Shown here: in pieces, positions 35,224 through 43,613 of the stretch
How the letters are laid out: the number at the start of each line of letters is the position of its first letter
Numbering within the stretch: the first letter of the stretch is position 1
Source: RFSX01 sp964591455
Lineage (GTDB): Bacteria; Bacteroidota; Bacteroidia; Chitinophagales; Saprospiraceae
DNA: 64,000 nt
Reading direction: 5' to 3'
Assembly: GCA_964591455.1 (NCBI GenBank)
Contig: CAZQDZ010000008.1
Coordinates: 59,128-123,127, forward strand
Made by a program: the position numbers and the translations under genes
Notes under the pieces: model-generated
What the model saw: only the letters and a program-made list of their open reading frames with translations
Told to the model about the DNA's origin: nothing
Database searches by the model: none

Positions 35224-36393
35224 CTACTTGTTTCCTACCAGTTTATCATTAATAGAATCTCCTATGGAATGAAAAAGTCTGACAGTAAGATATATGTAAA
35301 TTCCAGGAAACAAAGCCAACCACCAAGAACTAATATTTGACCTTGCTCCACTTAATATGCTTCCCCATGTCACTTGGTCTATAGGTATACCTATACCGAG
35401 AAATGAAAGTGTAGACTCTAGCAGAATAGAACTAGAGAATCCAAAGGCAACAGAAACTATTACCGGAGATAGCGCCAATGGCAAAATATTTTTTCTGAAT
35501 ATATAAGTACGACTGATGCCTAAGGCTTTAGAAGCCACTACATGGTCTGATCTCTTAAGTTTAAGAATTTCTGCCCTCAAAAATCGAGTGATCGCTGGCC
35601 ATTTCATTATTGCTATAATAATTATAACATTGGTGAGTGCTGCTTTTCTAAATAGACTTACCAAAACCAGAATAATAAAAATATCAGGTACTGATCTAAA
35701 AACTTCAATCACCCGTGATACAATAACATCAAATGGAATAGAAACTTTATGTTTTCCCATGTAGTCTGCATCATTTCTAACTACCAAGCTTATACCCCAT
35801 GCCAAAAAGAAAAATGTAGGAAGCCATCGTATCAGCCCATTGCCATAGACAGCATAAAACAAGGCTGCTAATAATAGTAATAAGGTCACCAGAATCTGCC
35901 ATCTGTATACCTTTATCGTATCATCTCCTATGTATCCACTCAAGTAGCCCATAGCTATGCCTATCAATAGCGATATTAAGGAAGCAAAGAAACCTACCTT
36001 CAATGCTACATTCGTCCCCCATATAAGTCCAGCCAGTGTATCTCTGCCAAGCAAATCCGTTCCTAACCAGTGTCTGTAATAAAGTGAGGACACATCTTGT
36101 TTATCGAAAGGACCTACACTTCTATTCTTCTTATCTATTGTCTGAGCACTATAAGGCACAGGTGTTCTCAGGCCTGACGAACATTTCTCAGAACTGACCG
36201 TGAGAGAGATGCCATTCTCCATACATATCAGATAATTATCATTAGCGATATAACGATATAGAATACCTGTAATTACAAATACTGACAACAGATAAATCTG
36301 CATTTTTGTAAGCCCTAACTGACCTGTCCAATATTTAGTGCTCAGTCTACGCAAATCTAATTTTTGGATTAACAAATCCGTATAGGATATCAC
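35224..36393 (-). CDS. Peptide ABC transporter permease (OppC/DppC type)
   Basis: A 389-residue inner-membrane permease. It begins with a cytoplasmic stretch and a first membrane helix (IYLLSVFVITGILYRYI), has a large loop, then a block of hydrophobic helices. The permease-to-ATPase contact loop is visible as VVASKALGISRTYIFRKNIL, the family EAA-type motif, and LSFLGIGIPIDQVTWGSIL is typical of DppC/OppC. It starts 47 bases inside the end of the OppB-type gene, so the two are coupled. It would form the second half of the channel for peptides or similar substrates. No ATPase gene follows it. Confidence 0.92.
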   Translation of the reverse strand: MISYTDLLIQKLDLRRLSTKYWTGQLGLTKMQIYLLSVFVITGILYRYIANDNYLICMENGISLTVSSEKCSSGLRTPVPYSAQTIDKKNRSVGPFDKQDVSSLYYRHWLGTDLLGRDTLAGLIWGTNVALKVGFFASLISLLIGIAMGYLSGYIGDDTIKVYRWQILVTLLLLLAALFYAVYGNGLIRWLPTFFFLAWGISLVVRNDADYMGKHKVSIPFDVIVSRVIEVFRSVPDIFIILVLVSLFRKAALTNVIIIIAIMKWPAITRFLRAEILKLKRSDHVVASKALGISRTYIFRKNILPLALSPVIVSVAFGFSSSILLESTLSFLGIGIPIDQVTWGSILSGARSNISSWWLALFPGIYIYLTVRLFHSIGDSINDKLVGNK

Positions 36394-37546
36394 CTAGCAA
36401 ATAGGAAAGCGTGGTGACAAGTGCTATAATCATAGTGATTCCAAATACAACATTCCAGTCTCCCACACCTATCGAATCAAATAATAATCTCCCTATGCCA
36501 GGTAAGTTAAATATAACTTCCATGAGTACAGAACCACCAAGCACTGAGGGTATCGACTCTACAAATATTGTGACAAGTGGCAACATAGCATTAGGGAAGG
36601 CATGACGTCTCAGTATTTGCTTTTCAGTCAAACCTTTTGATGCTGCAGTCATAATATATGGCTGAGACAGCTGATCTAGAATACTGCGTCTTACTAATCT
36701 TGCTATATAAGTAATCGCAGGAAGAGAAAGACAGAGTACTGGAAGAATGAAGTTTCTAGCGTTCTTTATAATTTGGTAGAATGTAGACTCTCCTGGATAA
36801 ATATCTATACCTACTGAAGGAAATATGTTCATCCAACGAGCATAGGTATCCGTCGTAAAATAAATAACCAATAAGGTAGCTATCCAAAACAGTGGGATAG
36901 AGAACATTAGATACAGCACCTGATTTATAATTTTATTGGATCTAGAGTCAGGATTTTTAGCCAGTACCAAACCTAGAAAAATGGCAATGCTGTAAGAAAA
37001 TATTATCCCAAATAGGCCTAACGTAATAGTCCATAGAAATGCCTTCCCTATTTTACTACTTACAGTTTGTCCATCCATAAGTGAGTGACCCATATTTCCA
37101 AATAAGAAATTTGTAACCCACTGATGATATCTATTAGAAAATCCATTCCAATGAAATTTTGGAAGTAATAATGCTTTTATTTTATCAGACCGCGTGCTCA
37201 CTGCCTGTCCATCTACAATAATCTCACCATAAGGTACACCTGACCGTAAGAGTGATTTCACTTTCTTTCTTACCGTCTCATTGCTATAGATATTGAGGGA
37301 GGATGGATAGTGGATAGGCGTAACAGAAAAATAAAAATTGGGTTTATCCATACCCAATTCTTTGTATATAGACGCATAGACATCATCATCTATATTATTC
37401 TCAGTAACTCTCATTCTGGCTAGTGAATAGACAGGGTCCTGAGGAACGTGAATGCTGAGAAAAAAAGTAATCAGGCTTATTATAACCAAGGTAGGTATAA
37501 TAACAATTAGTCTAAATGCAATAAATGATTTTAAGGGTAAGGCCAT
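36347..37546 (-). CDS. Peptide ABC transporter permease (OppB/DppB type)
   Basis: A 399-residue permease. The N-terminal helix (RLIVIIPTLVIISLITFFL) and a long periplasmic loop are followed by five helices. The ATPase contact loop is present as MTAASKGLTEKQILRRHAFPNAMLPLVT, quoted here in two parts: MTAASKGLTEKQIL and RRHAFPNAMLPL. SVLMEVIFNLPGIGRLLFDSI is a DppB/OppB hallmark. It is preceded by a substrate-binding lipoprotein gene and overlaps the OppC-type gene by 47 bases. The membrane module is complete; the nucleotide-binding subunits must be supplied from elsewhere. Confidence 0.93.
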   Translation of the reverse strand: MALPLKSFIAFRLIVIIPTLVIISLITFFLSIHVPQDPVYSLARMRVTENNIDDDVYASIYKELGMDKPNFYFSVTPIHYPSSLNIYSNETVRKKVKSLLRSGVPYGEIIVDGQAVSTRSDKIKALLLPKFHWNGFSNRYHQWVTNFLFGNMGHSLMDGQTVSSKIGKAFLWTITLGLFGIIFSYSIAIFLGLVLAKNPDSRSNKIINQVLYLMFSIPLFWIATLLVIYFTTDTYARWMNIFPSVGIDIYPGESTFYQIIKNARNFILPVLCLSLPAITYIARLVRRSILDQLSQPYIMTAASKGLTEKQILRRHAFPNAMLPLVTIFVESIPSVLGGSVLMEVIFNLPGIGRLLFDSIGVGDWNVVFGITMIIALVTTLSYLLGDILYGFVNPKIRFA

Positions 37547-37622
37547 GGATTATAATTGCATCAATGTGAAGTTAGCAAAAGTCACAGAGATTCTTACAAC
37601 TTCAGAATGCGATGAATCATTA

Positions 37623-39362
37623 TCATCTAGACTCAAAGGTGTTGGCCATATAACCAGGCCTTTTACTTGAGGTTGTTGCTTTAATTCTATTACTTATGGC
37701 TATCTTATCTACAGGACTATATAAAAATATACTTGGTTGGTCATCATAGAGAATTTCCTGTAATTCTTGAAATAAAGCTGTTTGTTTCTCTTTGTCTCGT
37801 TCTAATCGCAGTTTGTCTATGACGATATCTGCTTTGGGATTACTATATCCTTGAGGATTTAAGTTCGTCTTATCCACATTATCTGAATGGAATCGACCAT
37901 ATGGGTCATCTGTAGATGCATCTTGGCCTACGACTAGTAAAGAAATATCATAATTTAAAGCAAGCACATGTTCTTTCATCATCACAGAGTTTTCCTTTGC
38001 GACGATATTCACTTTGACGCCGGCTTCAGTAGCACTTTCCTGGTAGAGCAATGCCATGTTAGTGCTCAACTTACTGCCAGTAATATATAAGTCTATCTCG
38101 AAGTCTTGTTTCTTTCCATCTACCGTCTTATCCAAAATCCCATCATCATCAGTATCCTCCCAGCCCTCTTCAGCAAGTAGCTCTCTAGTCTTATTTATAT
38201 CATGAGAGAGTGGTTTTAGATTTTCATTATAATAAGGTTTAGAGGGATGAAAATGTCCTGTGGCAGGGGTGCCTAGGCCACCTTCCAGACTTTCTATAAA
38301 GTCATTTACATCAGCAATATGAGCAATTGCTCTTCTGAGTTTCTTATTGTTCAGCAGGGGGCTTGTATTATTAATACCGAAATAATAATACCGAAATAGT
38401 TGAGGAATATGGAAGCTGAATTGCTCAGCCATTTTCTCATCCTCTCTTAGCTCTAGAAAGGTTTTGCCATTGCTAACGCGTAAGAAATCTATTTTGTCTT
38501 CCTTAAGCATATTTATAGCTGTGACCTCATCTGGGACAATACGCAAAGTTATTTTTTCAGTATTAGAACGTAAAATTGGCACCTCAGGATAAGCCTTGCC
38601 CCAGTAGTCTGGTATTCGCTCTAACTGGTAATATTGGTTAGACTCAAAAGATGAAAGCTTATACGGTCCAGCCTGGACCACATTAGTTTTTTGATTTTTA
38701 GATTCACTCAATCCCTTGAATACCTCTAGGATTTTTTCATCTTCAGAAGGGTCGATATCTCTAAATTTGTATATTTCTAAAGGAGTAATCAATCCTTCTG
38801 GATCGTATATGTGCGACGGCAAGATGCTAATTGTCGTTGCTGCTTCTAACGAAAGCATATATGAAGCATCAAAGGAGACAGAAAATTCTCTGTCATTTTT
38901 ATCACCAATACTTACAGCTTTGAGTTCATCGAAAAAAGATTTCCATAGTGTCTGTTCACAGTTAGGATGATTAATGGCATTTAATGTAAACTTGACATCC
39001 TTTGCAGTAATCGGCTGTCCATCAGACCACTTCGCCTCTTCTCTGATTTCCATCAGATAGGTCACCCACGATTCTCCATTAACCTCATGATTATAAGCCT
39101 CAGGAATTTCTTTTATAATAATAGGAGATAGCTCCAATGTTTCAGGATCAAAGTCTGCAAGTGGTGTGAAAATATATTGGAATACTTCTCGGCCTATAGA
39201 ACTAGGTGAAAAAATAGGATGTATCACTGATGGATCTCTTTGTATTCTAATATTTACATCTTCTATTTCTTTTACAGCAACAATCTTATTCTCACTTGGG
39301 TTTTCACAGGATAAAAGCCCAATCAGTAGACCAACAAGTAAATATTTAATAAAGTATTGCAT
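37623..39362 (-). CDS. Extracellular solute-binding lipoprotein, family 5 (OppA/DppA type)
   Basis: A 579-residue lipoprotein with lipobox LIGLLSC (Cys19). It carries the family 5 binding-protein pattern: VFQYIFTPLADFDPETLELS, WSDGQPITAKDVKFTLNAI, QAGPYKLSSFESNQYYQLER, FGINNTSPLLNNKKLRRAIA and PQGYSNPKADIVIDKLRLE. A calcium-loop-like DTDDDGILD sits within the C-terminal domain. It delivers peptides or other substrates to the two permeases encoded 76 bases downstream. It starts 18 bases after the stop of the propeller-barrel gene, so all four genes probably form one transcript. Confidence 0.92.
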   Translation of the reverse strand: MQYFIKYLLVGLLIGLLSCENPSENKIVAVKEIEDVNIRIQRDPSVIHPIFSPSSIGREVFQYIFTPLADFDPETLELSPIIIKEIPEAYNHEVNGESWVTYLMEIREEAKWSDGQPITAKDVKFTLNAINHPNCEQTLWKSFFDELKAVSIGDKNDREFSVSFDASYMLSLEAATTISILPSHIYDPEGLITPLEIYKFRDIDPSEDEKILEVFKGLSESKNQKTNVVQAGPYKLSSFESNQYYQLERIPDYWGKAYPEVPILRSNTEKITLRIVPDEVTAINMLKEDKIDFLRVSNGKTFLELREDEKMAEQFSFHIPQLFRYYYFGINNTSPLLNNKKLRRAIAHIADVNDFIESLEGGLGTPATGHFHPSKPYYNENLKPLSHDINKTRELLAEEGWEDTDDDGILDKTVDGKKQDFEIDLYITGSKLSTNMALLYQESATEAGVKVNIVAKENSVMMKEHVLALNYDISLLVVGQDASTDDPYGRFHSDNVDKTNLNPQGYSNPKADIVIDKLRLERDKEKQTALFQELQEILYDDQPSIFLYSPVDKIAISNRIKATTSSKRPGYMANTFESR

Positions 39363-39380
39363 TCTTTGCTATTAAGTATG

Positions 39381-42300
39381 TTAGAAATCCATGCCCAAAC
39401 TGAAGTAGAATCGAGGATTACGTCTTACGCCATTCTCCACTCCCCATCCATAGTCAAATTTAAGAAAGTACCCTAAAACAGTAGACCTAACCCCAAAGCC
39501 ATATCCGTATATTACAGGTGCCCTGAAAAATCGAGCATTTACAATAATTGAAGGATTATTCTCAGGACTATTGACCATTACCGTATTAAGTGTATTTTCT
39601 CTTGAGTCTGGGTTTACGCCAAACCATGCTAGTCCAGCATCAAAGAATGAAGTCAGTTGCAAATTTCTAAAGAATCCAAATGACACTCTTTCTAAGCCTA
39701 TAAAGTGAGCTATGGGCAATCGAAATTCTGTATTTGTAAGTGCGAAAGTATTTCCATTTCTGATATTATTTCTAAATCCTCTAAGGTGAGGCGCTAAGAC
39801 TCTAAATGCACTCTCATTTCCACTCGGCACTGGGATACCTTCCTCCTGACTTGCACCAATCCACTGCTCCACACCTCCCAAATAATATACAACCCTACGG
39901 CTACCAATAGAGGTTGCACCCGCTCCCCTAAAAGCCAATACTGCCTTTCTGAAAACAGGCAAATAATACCGAGCATCAAAACCAAAGACACCAGTGACAG
40001 ATCTGGATAAATCAACATTAATTCCATCTATAAAATCTAAATCAAATTCATTGATTCCTTCAGCATATAACTTAACACGTGCACCATTCTTAATATTCAA
40101 TGAAACATCAAAAGAATTATCGAATACAAATTCTGCCTTTAGGCTCAGTCGCTTCTCAAATTCAATAGGGGCTTCAAAAGAATTAATATCCGTGGCCTGT
40201 AAGAAGGTCTTATCTAAACGCAATGATGGTGTCAATCGGATGGAACTATATACACTAAAAGGATATTTAAATCGTACTAACCCTATAAAAGTCCGTCTCT
40301 CCTCTCTTAAGGCATCTAGAGCAGTGTCATCCAGCACATTGGTCACTACCTTATTATACAACGCTAATCGCTTATCCCATGTCTTAAGGTTATCGTCCAT
40401 CGTGACGAAGTACTCATATCCATTGAACCTGGTAGGAATTCTCAGACCTACATTAATTTCATAGTTTTCCAGTAAATCCTTAATTACGCCTTTGAGTAAT
40501 ATAGAAGTTGGAATTGTATTAAAATCTGTATTCTCACCAGTAAAAGTTTCTAGGCCTTCAAAAAGAACTGAGTTATCTAATTTGGTCTGAAAGTCATCCA
40601 ATCTAAATTGATTTCGATAAGCACTGGCTCTGACTGACTTATACTTAATAACTCGTTTCCCATCCAAATAACTATCTGAATAGTAGTCCTTGAAATATTT
40701 CTCATAAACTTTATCTGATAGCTCCTTGGTCTCTGTGTCCTTTAATGGTTTTAGATTCTGCTCATCAGGAAATTGGCTTTGGAACTTCATGCCTTCTTCT
40801 AGCTGCACATTATCCTGCTCATCTTTAGGAAGAAAGGGTATGACAATATTGGATTCTTGTCTCAGCGTTTTAGCCAAATTAGTTTGATACTGAGAAGTGA
40901 TGGCATCTTTTTGATTTGCTAGATTAAGGTTGACGTAATTTCCGTTGTAGTAATAGTTATAAAAATGGTCTGCACTTTGAGGTACTGCATGATGCTTGAT
41001 GATATTCCTTTCTGCGTTAGTCAGCGGTGTGATGTCTCCAGTGTTCAAGTCATGTTCATAGATATTCTCCACTCCAGAACTTCCCTGAATATAAACAACT
41101 GTATTGTCGCTGTTCATAAAAGGTTGTCGCTCGTTAGTGTCAGGTGTTCGAGTCAGTCGGATTAATTCCGCATCAGCTGATAACCCCATCAGCAAAAAGA
41201 GATCAAAGTTTTCCACAGGTAGAATGGTGTCTATCCTACTTTTGATAAGGTTATCCTCTGTTCTATTAGATCGGAATAAAACTGCACTTTTCCCATTTAC
41301 CGTTACATATTCTGCATCCAAGTCATCGTAGAAATCTTCCGTAATTCTTGTATGGTGTCGATTATCTGATTTATAATGGTACAAATCTGAATATCCATCT
41401 GTAGTAGCAGAAAGAAGATACTCTTCAGGAGCTACATAAGATAAACTGTATACCCGATGAAAATTCTTAGTCATCTCTTCCTCCACATAACTATCATCTC
41501 GATAGTCATATCTTCTTAACCATGATATATCTCGCTTCTCATATATAATGCTCAGTTCTGGATAAGTTGGATGCCAGGCAATCAGTGGATAGTTATAATC
41601 TGGCTCTTGAAAAATATTTTTATACCCATTCTTTAAAACCAATCTTTCTTCACCAGTAGAAAGATTTCTGATATAGACCCGTTCTTTACTTTTCTCATTT
41701 ACCACATAGGCTAAATAATTTCCGTCAGGGCTGATACGGTATTTACTTATCGGCACCCCTTTGTCATTCTTCAGCGAAAACTCTCCAGACTTTTCTGTGG
41801 GCGAAAACTTATCACTTTCTAAAGAATAATAATTTCTATAATAAACATGCCACTTCTCTATCACAGAATCGAATTCTTCTCCTAATACGAAATGAAAGCT
41901 ATTATTCAAGCTTCTACTGATTCTCGTCAGATAGACTATATTGGCAATATTAGAACTGCCATAACTCTGTGCAATAAAGTGCCACAGACTATGACCAACT
42001 ACTCTCGGATGCTCTACCGTTAAGTCTTCGAATTCGAATTTTTTCGAACGATCTATTAAGTCTCTGAATTCATCTTCTATAAATCTATCCCAAGGCTGAT
42101 CAGAATAACTAATAAGCCCTTCACTAAACCAGCTAGGCAAATTAAGCAATAGGGAATTCTGTACAATCTCCTGAAGATTGGAACCAAACAAAACAGAATT
42201 CAAATAAACAGAGGAAATACCCTTTCTTATCTGGGACCTTAATAATTGGTGGTCTCCATTAAAGTATACAAGCATCTTGCTGCCATCTACTTTAGTCGTT

Positions 42301-42641
42301 TTTTCTTTATTTGTAAATGCCTGGTCTAAACCAATATTTGATTGCTTAAGGTCAGTCAAATCTGTGTAGACTATTATTTCAATCTTTCTACTCAGTGTAT
42401 GTTCCAAGATTTTCTGTATCTCTTCATGATCCAACTCAGCCAACTGAATTGTAGGTTGGGCAATGTTTCGAGCTTTTCCATACCAGTAGGTAACAAAATT
42501 CTCTGTCTCATAGCGAGACCACTTATACTTGTCATTATGAAACTGCACTCGGTTTTTACCAAACTCCGTAGCAATAGACTGCCCTAATAAATTGCAGACA
42601 ATAAAAAAACTAAATATGAGTATCTGTATTCTGAATCGCAT
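39381..42641 (-). CDS. Large outer-membrane protein: degenerate peptidase-like region, TolB-like propeller and C-terminal barrel
   Basis: A 1086-residue exported protein (signal peptide to about residue 21). Residues about 40-260 resemble the peptidase MA-like region, with a WFSEG motif (171-175) where gluzincins carry their third metal ligand, but no HExxH is seen, so it is probably inactive. Residues about 280-620 contain repeated WD40/TolB-like blades (YRISPDGNYLAYVVNEKS, NLSTGEERLVLKNG, IRLTRTPDTNERQPFMNSDN). Residues about 690-1086 are a beta-barrel with the Omp85/surface-antigen style end (GLERVSFGFFRNLQLTSFFD, YFSLGMDF with final Phe). It heads a minus-strand set with a peptide-binding lipoprotein and two permeases. 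Confidence 0.8.
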   Translation of the reverse strand: MRFRIQILIFSFFIVCNLLGQSIATEFGKNRVQFHNDKYKWSRYETENFVTYWYGKARNIAQPTIQLAELDHEEIQKILEHTLSRKIEIIVYTDLTDLKQSNIGLDQAFTNKEKTTKVDGSKMLVYFNGDHQLLRSQIRKGISSVYLNSVLFGSNLQEIVQNSLLLNLPSWFSEGLISYSDQPWDRFIEDEFRDLIDRSKKFEFEDLTVEHPRVVGHSLWHFIAQSYGSSNIANIVYLTRISRSLNNSFHFVLGEEFDSVIEKWHVYYRNYYSLESDKFSPTEKSGEFSLKNDKGVPISKYRISPDGNYLAYVVNEKSKERVYIRNLSTGEERLVLKNGYKNIFQEPDYNYPLIAWHPTYPELSIIYEKRDISWLRRYDYRDDSYVEEEMTKNFHRVYSLSYVAPEEYLLSATTDGYSDLYHYKSDNRHHTRITEDFYDDLDAEYVTVNGKSAVLFRSNRTEDNLIKSRIDTILPVENFDLFLLMGLSADAELIRLTRTPDTNERQPFMNSDNTVVYIQGSSGVENIYEHDLNTGDITPLTNAERNIIKHHAVPQSADHFYNYYYNGNYVNLNLANQKDAITSQYQTNLAKTLRQESNIVIPFLPKDEQDNVQLEEGMKFQSQFPDEQNLKPLKDTETKELSDKVYEKYFKDYYSDSYLDGKRVIKYKSVRASAYRNQFRLDDFQTKLDNSVLFEGLETFTGENTDFNTIPTSILLKGVIKDLLENYEINVGLRIPTRFNGYEYFVTMDDNLKTWDKRLALYNKVVTNVLDDTALDALREERRTFIGLVRFKYPFSVYSSIRLTPSLRLDKTFLQATDINSFEAPIEFEKRLSLKAEFVFDNSFDVSLNIKNGARVKLYAEGINEFDLDFIDGINVDLSRSVTGVFGFDARYYLPVFRKAVLAFRGAGATSIGSRRVVYYLGGVEQWIGASQEEGIPVPSGNESAFRVLAPHLRGFRNNIRNGNTFALTNTEFRLPIAHFIGLERVSFGFFRNLQLTSFFDAGLAWFGVNPDSRENTLNTVMVNSPENNPSIIVNARFFRAPVIYGYGFGVRSTVLGYFLKFDYGWGVENGVRRNPRFYFSLGMDF

Positions 42642-42955
42642 ATCTATAAAACCTAAAAACCTATATTTTAATTATTCTATCCTGATTAGGAATCTTATTG
42701 TTAGAACCTGATGAGGAAGGTAATCACTATATGTGATAGCCTGTTTATTCATGATTTGAAAAATACAGTTTTTTGGGCACACTTTTAATGATTTGTTGTC
42801 AGAGACAAGGGTCTAATCTAAGAAGCAGCGATATAATGTCATTGCTATATACTCTGGATACCTTCCTAGAGCCTTTCAGACTGGCTGGCTGCTGATAGTA
42901 AGCAAATTGATTTATCATATAAATGTACCTTTGAGCGCAACATGATTAAAAGAAA
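42642..42955. other. Divergent intergenic region, no gene seen
   Basis: A 314-base region between two divergently transcribed genes. No ORF with coding character and no strong hairpin was seen. Its right end holds TACCTTTG at 42926-42933, matching the TAnnTTTG box, with a TTG 16 bases before it, as a candidate promoter for the MBL gene. Confidence 0.5.
42907..42933 (+). promoter_or_regulatory. candidate promoter of the MBL-fold gene
   Basis: TTG at 42907-42909 and TACCTTTG at 42926-42933, spacer 16 bases (slightly short), 22 bases before the ATG at 42956. Confidence 0.45.
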
Positions 42956-43591
42956 ATGAAAGTCCACACCTTTACATTCAGCAGTTGGCAGGAGAACACA
43001 TATATCTTATATGACGACACGAAGGAATGTATCATCATAGATCCAGGCTGCAACTCAGAACATGAAAGAATGCAGCTGGTTAACTACCTCGAAGAACATA
43101 ATCTAACCCCAGTAAAACTTGTAAATACTCACTGTCACATAGATCATGTGCTTGGCAATAAGTTTGTCTCAGAGAAATATGGCTTGGAACTCACCTCTCA
43201 CAAAGGAGAACAAGTCATGCTTGATAATATGGTACAAGTAGCTACCATGTATAACACTGACTATGAGCCAGGCCCCAACATTAAGCAATTCCTTGATGAA
43301 GGAGACCTGCTTACCTTTGGTAAGACTGAGTTAGCCGTATATTTTACGCCAGGACATTCGCCTGCTAGTATATCATTCTATCATGCACCTAGCAAACAAC
43401 TTATAGCTGGAGATGTCCTCTTTCTTGGCAGTATTGGAAGAACAGACTTGCCTGGTGGCAATATGGAGACTTTACTTTCCAGCATAAGAACTAAGTTTTT
43501 TCCTCTGCCAGATGATGTCATTGTCTATAGTGGACATGGCCCAACGACAACCATAGGTGCTGAAAAAAGGAGCAATCCTTTTCTGACCTAA
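42956..43591 (+). CDS. MBL-fold metallohydrolase, glyoxalase II-like
   Basis: A 211-residue metallo-beta-lactamase-fold hydrolase. It has the metal motif THCHIDH (His59, His61, Asp63, His64), the later ligands in TPGHSPAS, IAGDVLF and SGHGP, and the start MKVHTFTFSSWQENTYI typical of short glyoxalase II-like proteins. Enzymes of this group cleave thioesters such as S-lactoylglutathione or other small substrates with two metal ions. It lacks the C-terminal extension of true glyoxalase II, so the substrate is uncertain. It is a single gene that converges on the receptor gene. Confidence 0.92.
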   Translation: MKVHTFTFSSWQENTYILYDDTKECIIIDPGCNSEHERMQLVNYLEEHNLTPVKLVNTHCHIDHVLGNKFVSEKYGLELTSHKGEQVMLDNMVQVATMYNTDYEPGPNIKQFLDEGDLLTFGKTELAVYFTPGHSPASISFYHAPSKQLIAGDVLFLGSIGRTDLPGGNMETLLSSIRTKFFPLPDDVIVYSGHGPTTTIGAEKRSNPFLT

Positions 43592-43613
43592 AAGAAGGCT
43601 ACAAGCTTATTTT

